Shown: positions 25,128 through 34,755, numbered from the stretch's first letter. The stretch: DNA of 64,000 nt from Bin87 sp965203855 (GCA_965203855.1 CBDBDN010000005.1:1240001-1304000); one strand, 5' to 3'. Numbers and translations: made by a program. The notes: generated from the sequence alone by a model not told the origin.

Positions 25128-26333
25128 TCAGACTTGCCGGGTTACTGAATTGTCGGCGACTTGAAAATAGGCGGCGTTGTTGCCGAAATGGGCGCGTATC
25201 GGCTCGATTTCGGTGGTGGCAATCAGCGTCTGGCGGTAGCCGGCCGCTTTCTGCAATACCCGTTCCCGGCGGCTGGCGTCCATCTCGGAGAATGCATCGT
25301 CCAGCAGTATCACCGGGTCATCGGCGCGGGCCTGCGCCAGATATTCGGCTTCGGCCAGGCGCAGCGCCAGCGCAATGGTGCGCGCTTCGCCCCGCGAGGC
25401 GAAAGAGCCGGCCGGCAGCCCGCCCAGCAGAATGTCCACATCATCCCGGTGCGGGCCGACCGTCGTAGCCCGTTCCCGGCCCGCCGTCCGCCGCAGCACC
25501 GCGCAGAACGCCGCCTTGACGGCATCCGCCGCCCCGTCCGCCGGCGTCCGGGGCTTATACATTATCCGCAAAGAACGCGCCAGATCCGACAAATCCCGGT
25601 GCAGCCGGTTGACGGCATCGGCCAAAGCATCCAGCGCGGCCCGGCGGCCCAGCATCAGCGTAGTTCCCGATTCCAGCAGCTGCTCATCCCAGTAGCGCAT
25701 TTCGTCATCGGTTACGCCGCCGGTGTCCCACTGCCGGCGCAGCAGGCCGTTGCGATGGCGCAGCGCCGCCTGGTAACGCTGCAACGCCGCCAGATAGTAG
25801 CGGTCGCACTGGCTGGCCAGTATGTCCAGGTAGCGGCGGCGGTGCGACGGCGAACCCAATGCCAGGTTCAAGTCGTCGGCAAAGAACAGCGCGGCGCCGA
25901 TTTGCCCCAGCAGCCCGGACGCGCGGGCCGGCAGCCGGTTCACCCGAATTTGCTTGCGTACCGGAGGCAATGCGGGCGCAGCGGCGTCGGTATCGGCATC
26001 GCCGGCGTCGGCCGGCGCATTAGGCGTCATATCGGGCGGCGGTTCGGCCGCCGGCAGATAGCCAACTACGACGGTAATCTGCTGGTCGCCCCGCTGGGCC
26101 ACGCCGGATACATAGGCGGCTTCGCCTTTCGCCGCCGCCGCAAAGTTCACCACTTCCCGCTCGCTGCCGGCGCGAAAGGACTGCCCAACCGCCAGGGTGT
26201 ACGCGGCCTCCAGCAGGGCGGTTTTGCCCTGCGCGTTGGCGCCGGCGAACACCGCAACGCCCGGCGGCAGCTCAATATCAACCTGCCGAAAGTTGCGGTA
26301 GTTGGTAAGCGTAAGCCGCGACAGATAGGCCAA
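25128..26333 (-). CDS. recF: DNA replication and repair protein RecF
   Basis: RecF is an SMC-like ATPase that, with RecO and RecR, loads RecA at gaps. Seen: YLSRLTLTNYRNFRQVDIEL at the start, Walker A GANAQGKTALLEAAY, the signature region ASRGEARTIALALRLAEAEY, and Walker B DDPVILLDDAFSEMDASRRE. A Pro/Ala/Asp insert follows residue 100. The preferred start is the TTG at 26333, matching the usual family N-terminus with GGAAG upstream. An ATG at 26426 would overlap the Fur gene and add 31 atypical residues. Confidence 0.93.
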   Translation of the reverse strand: MAYLSRLTLTNYRNFRQVDIELPPGVAVFAGANAQGKTALLEAAYTLAVGQSFRAGSEREVVNFAAAAKGEAAYVSGVAQRGDQQITVVVGYLPAAEPPPDMTPNAPADAGDADTDAAAPALPPVRKQIRVNRLPARASGLLGQIGAALFFADDLNLALGSPSHRRRYLDILASQCDRYYLAALQRYQAALRHRNGLLRRQWDTGGVTDDEMRYWDEQLLESGTTLMLGRRAALDALADAVNRLHRDLSDLARSLRIMYKPRTPADGAADAVKAAFCAVLRRTAGRERATTVGPHRDDVDILLGGLPAGSFASRGEARTIALALRLAEAEYLAQARADDPVILLDDAFSEMDASRRERVLQKAAGYRQTLIATTEIEPIRAHFGNNAAYFQVADNSVTRQV

Positions 26334-26398
26334 CGGAACACTTCCGAATGACGCCGGCCGGATGCGCCGGCGTCGGCCGTAATCAGGACTAGCCTTAA

Positions 26399-26836
26399 TC
26401 AGGATGCCGGGCCGGCCGGGGCGCATCCTTCGCAGTAGCCGTAGAAATCCACCCGCTGGGATGCTACCCGAAAGGCGGTTTCCCGGCTGACGGCCTGCTC
26501 CAGTTCGGCTACCTGTTCCCGGCCGACGGCGGCATCTACCACCGTGCCGCAGCCCAGGCAGACCAGGTTGGCGTGGGGCGACAGGTTGGCGTCATAGCGG
26601 GACTGCTTCTGAAAAGGCAGCTCGCGCACGATGCCCGCCTCTTGCAGCAGGCCCAGCGTTGAATACACGGTGGCCAAGGTTACATACGGGAAAAAATCCC
26701 GCACCCGCTCAAAAATATCCCGCACCGTCGGATGGTCGGCAGAGTTCACCACCACTTCGGCGATGGCCAGGCGCTGCGGCGTGAGCCGAATGCCCAGCGG
26801 CTTCAACCGGGTAACTAACTGTTCTTGAGTAGTCAA
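26399..26836 (-). CDS. Fur/PerR-family transcriptional regulator
   Basis: A 145-residue metal-sensing repressor. The winged helix is evident (LTPQRLAIAEVV..HPTVRDIFERVRDFFPYVTL, ATVYSTLGLLQEAG), followed by SPHANLVCLGCG and a C-terminal CEGCAP, giving two CxxC zinc sites. The spacing and HPTVRDIFERV look more PerR-like than Zur-like; what it senses cannot be read. It sits directly upstream of recF, possibly co-transcribed. Confidence 0.92.
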   Translation of the reverse strand: MTTQEQLVTRLKPLGIRLTPQRLAIAEVVVNSADHPTVRDIFERVRDFFPYVTLATVYSTLGLLQEAGIVRELPFQKQSRYDANLSPHANLVCLGCGTVVDAAVGREQVAELEQAVSRETAFRVASQRVDFYGYCEGCAPAGPAS

Positions 26837-26869
26837 AATGCGGTATCCTGGAGCGTGTCGTCATACTCA

Positions 26870-27198
26870 CCGTCATTCCGGCGTCTTTACAACCGTCATA
26901 CCAGCGCCTTTACAACTGTCATACCGGCGTCTTTACAACCGTCATTCCGGCGTCTTTACAACCGTCATTCCGGCGTCTTTACAACTGTCATACCGGCGCC
27001 TTATACAACCGTCATTCCGGCGAAAGCCGGAATCTATGGTTGCCGGCTCCGTTACCGTATGGTCAGATTACGACGCTGGATTCCGGCTTTCGCCGGAATG
27101 ACGGTTTGGGGGAAATGACGGTTGCAAAGAAGACGGAATGACGGGTTGAGGGGATTGGAATGACGGTTGCAAAGACGCCGGTATGACGGGTTCAGATT
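26870..27198 (+). repeat. 23-bp half-site array plus composite palindromic element
   Basis: Half-sites (CCGTCATTCCGGCGTCTTTA type) start at 26870, 26893, 26916, 26939, 26962 and 26985, exactly 23 bp apart, then at 27009 a composite element (27009-27104) with two inverted complete arms and the conserved spacer. Further half-sites on the other strand follow to about 27198. No gene lies in 26837-27342. Confidence 0.92.
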
Positions 27199-27263
27199 AA
27201 AGGGCAAGTATTGCGGATGATGCAGTATATCACCGGTTCGCCGGCGATTGGTTGAGCAAGCAC

Positions 27264-27299
27264 CGCGGCAGGAGCGAATAGTTATCCGCTCCTGCCGCG
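27264..27299. terminator. Strong inverted repeat downstream of the NHL gene
   Basis: CGCGGCAGGAGCG and CGCTCCTGCCGCG form a 13-bp perfect stem with a 10-nt loop, 44 bases past the stop of the minus-strand NHL gene. No T-run follows on either strand. Confidence 0.55.
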
Positions 27300-27342
27300 C
27301 TTACGCTTGCCTGGCTCTCTCTATAATGGAGGGAGCAGGGGG

Positions 27343-28416
27343 TTAGAGGCGTCCGCCGCCGCCGGCGACGCGCTCGTTGACGCCGTAAAAGAGGGCGTCC
27401 TGCTTGCGGAATACCTGGATGCGGGAACGGGCCGATTCCACCACAAAGATGCGGCCATCGTCATCGCATTCCACTGCGATGGGACCCCAGAACAGCTTTT
27501 CCCGGTCCAGGCCCTGAGCAATCCGGCGTTCCTCCCACATTTCGGGGTTGGCGTCCAGCTTGCCCATCCCCCACTGCGAAACGGTAGCCTCGCCGTAGGT
27601 CATCCCGGCATAGCTGCCGTCAGGATGAAAAGCCTGCATCCGGTCGTTGTTCCAGTCGGCCACATAGATGGTTCCGTCCGCATCCACAGCCACATCGGTA
27701 GGGCGGTTGAACTGGCCGGGGCCGTCGCCCGTGGCGCCGAAAGCCATCAGAAACTGCCCGTCGGCGGTGAACTTCTGGATGCGGTCGTTGCGCCAGTCGG
27801 CCACATACACCTTGCCGGCCTGGTCCACGGTGATTCCCCAGGGCATATTGAACTGGCCCGGGCCGCTGCCGAATTCGCCCCATTGGCCGACATATTCGCC
27901 GTCTTTGGTCAGCATCTGCACCCGGTGGTTGCCGGAATCCACCAGATAGAGCAGGCCGTCCGGTCCGAAAACCAGGCCGCTGGGGTTGTCCCATTCGCCG
28001 TTGCCGCTGCCGGGCCGCTCCCACTTGCGGAGATATTCGCCGTCGGGCGAGTAGATGCTGATGCGATCCGTGTTCTCGTCGGCCAGATAGACGTTTTCGT
28101 CCGGCCCCACCGTGATGGCGGTAGGCCAGATGATGGCGCCGTCGGTGGATACGGCCTCGCCGTCGCCCTGCTCAAACACGCCCTTGGCGAATTCGCTGAT
28201 GAATTCCTCGTCCACGGTGCACATCGTAATGCGCTTGCCGTCGGGACGGTAGTCGTAAGAGCGGCTGGCGACATACATTATGCTGCCTTCGCCGCGCGCC
28301 ATTGCGGTAGGGTTGCGAAAACCGGGGCCGGAGAACTCGGCGCGCCCGATTGTGTGGCTGTATTGCAGTGAAATGTTGAGGGTAGGCAGCCCGGTGGACT
28401 GCATCGTAGTCGTCAT
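27343..28416 (-). CDS. NHL-repeat six-bladed beta-propeller protein
   Basis: A 357-residue propeller with repeated NHL blades: ITVGPDENVYLADENTDRIS, LVFGPDGLLYLVDSGNHRVQ, ITVDQAGKVYVADWRNDRIQ and VAVDADGTIYVADWNNDRMQ. No signal peptide is apparent. Such proteins are often binding scaffolds or lyases; function here is unknown. GGAGG before the ATG at 28416 sets the start. It lies downstream of the DUF1501 gene on the same strand. Confidence 0.9.
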   Translation of the reverse strand: MTTTMQSTGLPTLNISLQYSHTIGRAEFSGPGFRNPTAMARGEGSIMYVASRSYDYRPDGKRITMCTVDEEFISEFAKGVFEQGDGEAVSTDGAIIWPTAITVGPDENVYLADENTDRISIYSPDGEYLRKWERPGSGNGEWDNPSGLVFGPDGLLYLVDSGNHRVQMLTKDGEYVGQWGEFGSGPGQFNMPWGITVDQAGKVYVADWRNDRIQKFTADGQFLMAFGATGDGPGQFNRPTDVAVDADGTIYVADWNNDRMQAFHPDGSYAGMTYGEATVSQWGMGKLDANPEMWEERRIAQGLDREKLFWGPIAVECDDDGRIFVVESARSRIQVFRKQDALFYGVNERVAGGGGRL

Positions 28417-28521
28417 TTGCGTTCCTCCATCCATTCGTCAGCGCGCATCGTCAGCGCAGCGGCGCCGGCCCGGTATTGGGAAAATGCCGGGCCGGCATCA
28501 TTTCGGCATTTCGGCATCATC

Positions 28522-28604
28522 CCGTCATTCCGGCGCAAACCCGTCATTCCGACATCGTACCGTCATTCCGGCATCGTACCGTCATTCCGGCGCCAGCCGG
28601 AATC
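28522..28604 (+). repeat. Palindromic repeat cluster between the NHL and DUF1501 genes
   Basis: Three half-sites (CCGTCATTCC) and one complete element with a GCCA loop, ending close to the DUF1501 stop codon. Confidence 0.85.
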
Positions 28605-28620
28605 CATCCGGCCCGGGCCG

Positions 28621-29754
28621 CTACACGAAGTTGAACTTCTCAAAACTGCCGTTCACCAGCGGCTGCGCGTCCAGCCCCATCCAGTTTTCCAGCAGATCGG
28701 TGTAGATGCTGCGGAAGTCGTTGTTGAAATGCAGGTCGCCTTCCAGCAGCTGGTCCTCCGCCAGCGAGGGGTATTCGCCATACAGCCCGCCTTTGACGGC
28801 GTCGCCGATGACGAAAGCCACGCCGCCGCTGCCGTGGTCGGTGCCGGAGCCGTTGTCGTGGACGCGGCGGCCAAACTCGGTGAACACCAGCAGCGTTACA
28901 TTGTCGCTGGCGTCGTGTTCCTTGAGGTCGTCGTAGAAATCGGCGACGGCGTTGGCGGTGTCCTTCCACAGCTTGGCGTGGGCGGCCAGTTCCCCGGCGT
29001 GAGTGTCAAAGCTGTTGTAGGGCGCGGTGGTGTACAGGATGCGCGTGCCAAAGCCGGCCAGATGCACCTGGGCAATGTTTTTCATATACTGCCCCACCAC
29101 ATCGCCGCCATACTCCACCGTTGAGGTGTACGCATCAGGGGCGGTGCTGAGAATGTCGGCGCCTTTCAGAGCGTCCATCCCGGTCTGCGACAGGTAGTCC
29201 ACCACGGCGCTGCGCCCGATGGTAGGCGAGTAAATCTTGGAGAAAATGTCCAGGGCATCGGTGCGCTGGTCGTCGGCCTCGATGCCGGTCAGCACGCCAT
29301 AGGTAGCCAGGTTGCCGACGGATGCGACGGGAACGCCGGGGGCGGCCAATGCGCGGGGCAGCCCGCGCCCGAAGTTGACGCCGGTCAGCACATTTTCCTT
29401 GTGCGGGTCGATTTCGCGGATGGCGCGGCCCAGCCAGCCCTCGGTGCCTTGCTTGTCCGGCTCGCAGGTATGCCAGATGTCCATACTGCGGAAGTGGCTG
29501 CGGTTGGGGTTGGCATAGCCCACGCCCTGGATAATCGCCATTTTGCCCGCGTCATACAGCCGCTGCATCGGCCCCATATTGGGGTTGAGGCCGACATAGC
29601 CGTTGATGTCCAGCGCCTGGCCTTCGGGAACGCGGACGGAGGGGCGGTTGTCGTAATACAGCGGGTCGCCGTGGGGAACGACGGTGTTCAGGGCGTCATT
29701 GCCGCCGGAAAGCTGGAGCACAACCAGCACCGGGTCTTTATTGGTAGCGGTCAT
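28621..29754 (-). CDS. DUF1501 family protein (sulfatase-like fold)
   Basis: A 377-residue DUF1501 protein. Seen are the N-terminal LVVLQLSGGNDALNTVVPHG, HFRSMDIWHT, the central FDTHAGELAAHAKLW and LLVFTEFGRRVHDNGSGTDH, all family hallmarks that resemble the alkaline phosphatase/sulfatase metal site. AAGGAG before the ATG at 29754 sets the start. Unusually no Tat signal is visible. It pairs with the DUF1800 gene upstream; such pairs are common in Planctomycetes and Chloroflexota and of unknown function. Confidence 0.92.
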   Translation of the reverse strand: MTATNKDPVLVVLQLSGGNDALNTVVPHGDPLYYDNRPSVRVPEGQALDINGYVGLNPNMGPMQRLYDAGKMAIIQGVGYANPNRSHFRSMDIWHTCEPDKQGTEGWLGRAIREIDPHKENVLTGVNFGRGLPRALAAPGVPVASVGNLATYGVLTGIEADDQRTDALDIFSKIYSPTIGRSAVVDYLSQTGMDALKGADILSTAPDAYTSTVEYGGDVVGQYMKNIAQVHLAGFGTRILYTTAPYNSFDTHAGELAAHAKLWKDTANAVADFYDDLKEHDASDNVTLLVFTEFGRRVHDNGSGTDHGSGGVAFVIGDAVKGGLYGEYPSLAEDQLLEGDLHFNNDFRSIYTDLLENWMGLDAQPLVNGSFEKFNFV

Positions 29755-29815
29755 TTGGTAACTCCTTGTGATGCGGTGGTGGGGCGGGCAATTTGCGGCA
29801 GTTGCGGTTGTTGGC

Positions 29816-30037
29816 TTACGCTTTACCGGCGCGGCGATTCCGTTTTTCGTCCGGTTCGGGTGGAGGTTCGTCAAAGGGGATGCCTTTGGCTTCGGCGTCC
29901 CGCCAACGCTGCACCCAAGCAGACCATTCGGCATGGTGTTCTTGCCGGGCTTTGGCGCGGGCTACGACGGTGGCGTCGGCGCGGGCCTTGCGTATCCGGC
30001 GCTCGCTCAAAATTTCGGCTAGAACCATTTTCGCCAT
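29816..30037 (-). CDS. Duplicated cytoplasmic tail of the upstream membrane protein
   Basis: A 73-residue protein whose MVLAEILSERRIRKA start and AKGIPFDEPPPEP end repeat the C-terminal tail of the preceding gene. It has no membrane segment. Its start lies within the last 19 bases of that gene in another frame. It is probably a tandem partial duplication; whether it is translated is uncertain. Confidence 0.5.
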   Translation of the reverse strand: MAKMVLAEILSERRIRKARADATVVARAKARQEHHAEWSAWVQRWRDAEAKGIPFDEPPPEPDEKRNRRAGKA

Positions 30038-30459
30038 CCTTGTCGGGTCGATTCCGGTTGAGGCGGCGGCTCGTCAAAGGGGATGCCTTTGTCTGCGGCG
30101 TCTTGCCGACGTTGCAACCACGCTTCCCATTTGGCCTGATTTTCTTGCACGGCTTTAGCGGTGGCCTTGCGTATCCGGCGCTCGCTCAAAATTTCGGCCA
30201 GTACCATTTTCAATCCCTCCGCGATGATTGGCGACACGATCAGCGCCACTCCGCCCGCTTTCAGCAGTTCACCCGTGGCGATGTACTGGATCGCTTGCCA
30301 GCTGTTCGCGTTTTGCTGCGCCGCCGCAAAGACGGTGTTGGTTACGGTCAGATAGATGGTCAGCAGGTTGAAAACCGACAGATACCAGCGCACCGCCGTT
30401 GCCGAGATGTTGGGGATGCTGATGCGGCTGCTGCGTTCCGGTTCGTTTGCTGCGGCCAT
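30019..30459 (-). CDS. Small membrane protein with charged cytoplasmic tail
   Basis: A 146-residue hypothetical protein. Two hydrophobic segments (VRWYLSVFNLLTIYLTVTNT and the LLKAGGVALIVSPII region) are followed by a charged helix (LAEILSERRIRKATAKAVQE) and a Trp-rich end. It sits between DUF1800 and DUF1501 genes on the same strand, so it may be part of that operon. It resembles in layout the proteins at 53421-53870 and 62335-62739. Confidence 0.7.
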   Translation of the reverse strand: MAAANEPERSSRISIPNISATAVRWYLSVFNLLTIYLTVTNTVFAAAQQNANSWQAIQYIATGELLKAGGVALIVSPIIAEGLKMVLAEILSERRIRKATAKAVQENQAKWEAWLQRRQDAADKGIPFDEPPPQPESTRQGWRKWF

Positions 30460-30632
30460 CCTGTTCCATTACCCGTTACCCGTTGCTGCTGCCACTTGCT
30501 GCCGGTTAGTTGAAACGGCGGTCGCTGGCCCGCTGCTGCGCCAGGCCAGAGCCAGCAGTATAACCGCCGTCGGCAAGGCCGCCGCCATAAAGTCATACTG
30601 CCGGCCCCGGTATCGTCTGCGGACCATTCCGG

Positions 30633-32039
30633 CTACGCGAACTGGTATTCCTGCGTGCTGACAATCAGCTGCAAGGTTTGGGCGACGGCATCCGAGTATT
30701 CGGGCGTGCCGGGAGCCGGGTCGCCGCTGCTGCCGGCGTAGGCAATCAGCTGCTCCCGCGTCTCCGGCGCCAGTTCGTAGGCCCCCACCATTTCCAGACA
30801 GCGGTCAACGATGCCGGACGCCGTAGCTACCTGCTCGTTGCCCAGCCGGGTTACGATGTCGCGGATGCCGGGCAGCCCGGTGTTGCCTACCTGGTCGGCG
30901 GCGAAGTTGATGCGTTCCACCAGCGTGCCGGAGTCAATCCATTCGGCGCCGGTGTGCCAGCCCTCCACCGTGGGCGGGTTCATCAGATCCTGGCCCATAT
31001 AGCGGATGGTGTTCGCCAGCGGCTGCAAGCCGAGCTTGGGCGCCGTAAAGTCCTGCACCAGCCGCATCGTCCCGATGACCACTTCCGCCGGGCTCTTGAC
31101 TTTCTCAAAGCGGGCATCCTTGAAAAAGTCGGAGTTGAACAGCACGCGCAGCATTGCGGTGATGCTGTAGCCGGAATCAAAGTAAGTCCGTTCCAGCAGG
31201 GCGATGGCGTCCGGGTCGCGCGGCGGGGTGTTCTGCCAGGCCGGCACCTGCACTTCGTCCGCCACAAAGAAATTGTACAGATGGCGCGCGACGAAGCGGG
31301 CCGCCGACGGCTGCCGGCAGATGATGTCCACGATGTCGTCGCCGTTGAAATTGCCGCTTTCGCCCAGGAAAGTCTTGGCATCCGCATCGTGGTCGTAGGG
31401 GTTGTAGATGAAGTTGGACTCGTAGCGCCCGTAGGGGTAGCGCGGCACGGCGTTGGTAATCGTCCAGCCCGTGAAAGCCCGCGCCGCCTCTTTCACATCG
31501 TCCTCGGAGTAGTTGGCCTGCCCGTCCATGCCAACGCCCATTGAGAACAATTCCAGCAGCTCGCGGCCCCAGTTCTCGTTGATGGCGCCCTTGTGGCTCA
31601 TGCAGTTGTCCAGGTAAAACACCATCGCCGGGTCGCGGGCCAGCCCTTTGAGCAGAGCGTCAAAATTGCCCATCCCCATATTGCGGAACAGATCCAGCTG
31701 GAGCTGCACCTGCCGGCCATGCTCGCACTTGGAGTTGCCGGTGCAAAGGATGCCGTGCCAGAACAGGGCGACCTTTTCCTGCAACGGGCGCTGCGTGTTA
31801 ATCATCCGGTAAGTCCAGTACGCCTGGTTGACTTCCAGCGCGTTCATCTCTTTCCAGTCGACGAAACGGCGCTCCAGAAGGTCCATTTCCAGGTCGGGCT
31901 GGCTTTCCGGGTTGAGTAGTTCCTCAACGGTTGCTGCGTATCCCTGGGCGGCGCGTTGCTCCAGTTCGGCGTAAGTGGCGCCAAAGCCGGCCCGACGCAT
32001 CAGATGGGCCATCAGGGCAATATCCTGGTTGGTGGGCAT
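30633..32039 (-). CDS. DUF1800 family protein
   Basis: A 468-residue DUF1800 protein. Family features: LMRRAGFGATYAELEQRAAQ at the N-terminus, WHGILCTGNSKCEHG, NENWGRELLELFSMGVGMDG and EDDVKEAARAFTGWTI. GGAGGAGG before the ATG at 32039 decides the start; 32192 would add 51 His/Pro-rich residues. It is the first gene of a minus-strand run DUF1800-membrane protein-DUF1501-NHL. Confidence 0.93.
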   Translation of the reverse strand: MPTNQDIALMAHLMRRAGFGATYAELEQRAAQGYAATVEELLNPESQPDLEMDLLERRFVDWKEMNALEVNQAYWTYRMINTQRPLQEKVALFWHGILCTGNSKCEHGRQVQLQLDLFRNMGMGNFDALLKGLARDPAMVFYLDNCMSHKGAINENWGRELLELFSMGVGMDGQANYSEDDVKEAARAFTGWTITNAVPRYPYGRYESNFIYNPYDHDADAKTFLGESGNFNGDDIVDIICRQPSAARFVARHLYNFFVADEVQVPAWQNTPPRDPDAIALLERTYFDSGYSITAMLRVLFNSDFFKDARFEKVKSPAEVVIGTMRLVQDFTAPKLGLQPLANTIRYMGQDLMNPPTVEGWHTGAEWIDSGTLVERINFAADQVGNTGLPGIRDIVTRLGNEQVATASGIVDRCLEMVGAYELAPETREQLIAYAGSSGDPAPGTPEYSDAVAQTLQLIVSTQEYQFA

Positions 32040-32322
32040 AGCGTGTACCTCCTCCGGGTGGCTGCGGACGGATGGATGATGACGGTGATGGATGGGATGG
32101 GTCGATGACAAGTCGGGCAATGATGACGGGTTTCGTTCACCAGGCGGGGATTGTCTGACGGATACCGGAATATCAGCCGGCTTGGCGCGCATCCCGGTAT
32201 CCCGATACGCCCCGCCGCTGCCCGCATACTACCCGCCAACGGGATTGAGTGTCAAGGCGGCAATGGATGCGCCGGAATGACGGTTAGGGGAATGACGAAA
32301 GGCCCGGCAAAACGCCGTCTGT

Positions 32323-32330
32323 GCTATAAT
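32323..32330 (+). promoter_or_regulatory. Extended -10 promoter of the RCC1/sugar-dehydrogenase lipoprotein gene
   Basis: TGC directly before a perfect TATAAT, with no good -35, 148 bases upstream of the lipoprotein ATG. The rest of the 32040-32477 gap holds ATGACGG-type repeat fragments and no gene. Confidence 0.55.
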
Positions 32331-32477
32331 CCTGCCCGGTATCCGACCCCATCCGAGATATGCCGGCTATAACTATGTTTGACGTCGTTTCCAGCCGCGT
32401 CGGTTTTGCCGACCCGGACGGTCAAGCCCTTGAGTTCGGGGGTGGCGGGCGGACTGCTGCCGGACGGGGCCGGCATT

Positions 32478-34600
32478 ATGGGATTTAGTTTGCAGAATTT
32501 GCCAACGCGTCTGCCGGCGCGCGTATTTGCCGCTGGCGTCGTCCTCTTGTTGATGATGCTGTTGGCCGCCTGCGGCGGTCCCGACGTTGCCTCCCCCCCC
32601 CCCCCCCCCCCCCCCCGACAATTGCCCCTGAAAAAGCGATGGCAACGCCGCTTCCGGCTGTCGACCGGACGCCGCCGCTCGGTACGTTTATCGTGTATCC
32701 GCCCATCCCTTTCGTGCAGCTGGCAGCCTACGGGCGCGAGTTTTGCGGCTTGCAGCGGGACGGACGCATACTATGCTGGGACGGACACATTGGCCCCAGT
32801 CAAAACAGCGCCGCTCAAAGCCGGTTTGCCTTCGCAACTATTCGGCAAATTTCATTAGGACACAACTACTTGTGTGGCATCCACAGCGATAACACAATCA
32901 GCTGCGTCGCGGACAAGGCGCCTAACCGGATAATCGTGCCCCCAAGCGGGCAGTTCCAGGCCGTGAGCGCCGGCAAAGACCACGCTTGCGCCCTGGATCT
33001 ACAGGGCGCAGCAACCTGCTGGGGCTGGGATGAACAGGGGAATACTGCGCCGCCAGGCGGTATCGTTTTTACCGCAATTGCCGCCGGCGGCTTTAACAGC
33101 TGCGGCCTGGATCGCCGCCGGGAAATGCATTGCTGGGGCGGCAGCTTCAACGACATTACCGCCGCCCCACCCGGCCCCTACCACTCTCTGGCCCTCAGCA
33201 GGAACAACGTCTGCGCGCTGCGCCACAACGGCGCCGCCTGGTGCCTCGGCGTTGATGACGATAACGATGATAATGACGATGACAATGAATGGTTTCGCCC
33301 GTTGCCCGACGTCGTTTTCACTCAAATTACATCGGGAGAGCGGCACGGCTGCGGCATTGACGCCGCCGGAACCGCGCAGTGCTGGGGCGCTGGCGATGGC
33401 GCCGCTAACGTCCCGCCCGGCCGGTTCACCGCCGTAACTGCCGGTCGGTATGGCACCTGCGGCCTGCGCCCGGAAGGCTATGCCGAATGCTGGGGACTCA
33501 CCGACCTGGTTTTGCCGGATTATCCGACGCTTCCTGCCCGTCCGACCGCCGCTGTTTCCGAAGCTTTCGCCGGCCGCCCCTTTGATGCGCCCGTCGACTT
33601 GTTCTCCTGGCCGGACGGCTCAGCCGCAGTGGTAGAACTCAAAGGCTTCATCAGCTCCTACACCGCCGCCGGCGCCGCGCGGCTGATACTGGACTTGACC
33701 GCCCAAACCAGCCGCGCCGAACGCGAATGGGGTATGTTGAGCGCCGCCCTGGATCCGGACTTTGACCAGTTCCCGTTCCTCTATGTCTATTATATTCGCA
33801 AATCCGGCAGCGCCGCCGACGCCTCAAACGACGCCGGCGGCGGCCCGGTAACGGCGCGGCTGGCGCGTTTCCCCATCGTTGACGGTTCCGCAGTTCCGCA
33901 AGACGAGTTGACCATTCTGGAACTGTCGGAAAGAGGTAAAGTTCATCAAGGCGGCGCCATTCGTTTCGGCCCGGACGGTATGCTGTATCTGGGACTGGGC
34001 GACAACGCGGAGGAGGAAAACTCAGCCAGCCTGGACACTCTGAACGGCAAGATAATCCGCATTGATGTCCGCCGCGCATCCGCCGCACAACCCTACCGGA
34101 TACCCGCCGACAACCCTTTTGCCGACACGCCGGGCGCCCGCCCCGAAATCTGGGCTTACGGCCTCCGCAATCCCTGGCGCATGAGTTTTGACTGGCAGGG
34201 ACGGCTCTGGGTTGGCGACGTCGGAGAACACGATGCGGAGGAACTGTCTCTGGCCAGCGCCGGCGACAACATGGGCTGGCCGGTTTTCGAAGGAACTCTC
34301 TGCCGCGCCGACGCGCAGATCTGCGCCGCCAGCGCCGCAGTTGCGCCGGTGATTGACTACAGTGTCGGCTGCGCGATTACCGGAGTAGTTGCCGGTTCCC
34401 GGTATGAAAACACGGTGCTTTACGGCGACCTGTGCGCCGGTCGCGTCTGGGCGCTCACCGGCAGCCCGGGCGCCGGCTGGCAAACCCGCCAAATCCTCTA
34501 CACCATCTACACTATCCTGTCAATGAATACCGACGCCGACGGCAACGTGTATCTGCTCACGGCCGAACGCCCCATCCTGCGCCTGGAATGGCCGCCGTAA
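32478..34600 (+). CDS. RCC1-repeat / PQQ-type sugar dehydrogenase lipoprotein, frame broken at a 24-C run
   Basis: Two open frames make one protein. ATG 32478 encodes a signal peptide and lipobox (VVLLLMMLLAACGG), then a Pro run from 24 consecutive C (32593-32616). The downstream frame, open to 34600, encodes RCC1-like repeats (CGLQRDGRILCWDG; CALDLQGAATCWGW; CGIDAAGTAQCWGA) and a C-terminal glucose/sorbosone dehydrogenase domain (AALDPDFDQFPFLYVYYIRK; GGAIRFGPDGMLYLGLGDN; EIWAYGLRNPWRMSFDWQGR). The frames join if the tract has 25 (or 22) C. This is either phase variation by slippage or an assembly error. The domain oxidises sugars with PQQ in known members. Confidence 0.8.
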
Positions 34601-34725
34601 GCAGCAGCCCCCCCGCCGGCCGCTGCCGGGGCGTAGCGAACCGGAGAGCCGAAGCCCAGATAATGCGCCTTCGTTCCCGTTTTCGCCGGAACAACGGCAT
34701 ATGCATTCCGAAACGCCGCCGGCGT

Positions 34726-34755
34726 TTGCCCTTGCCCCGCCGTATATGCTACAAT
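34726..34755 (+). promoter_or_regulatory. Promoter of the rpsB-tsf-pyrH-frr operon
   Basis: TTGCCC (34726-34731), an 18-bp spacer, then TACAAT (34750-34755) with an upstream TGC extension. It is the best promoter in the 34601-34923 gap, leaving a leader of about 160 bases. No gene was seen in the gap. Confidence 0.6.

Noticed and set aside
26870..27104. CRISPR array
   Set aside because: The 23-bp periodic repeat has no unique spacers; unit and linker repeat together, and complete palindromes of a genome-wide family are included. The 64-bp array at 24769-25116 fails for the same reason.
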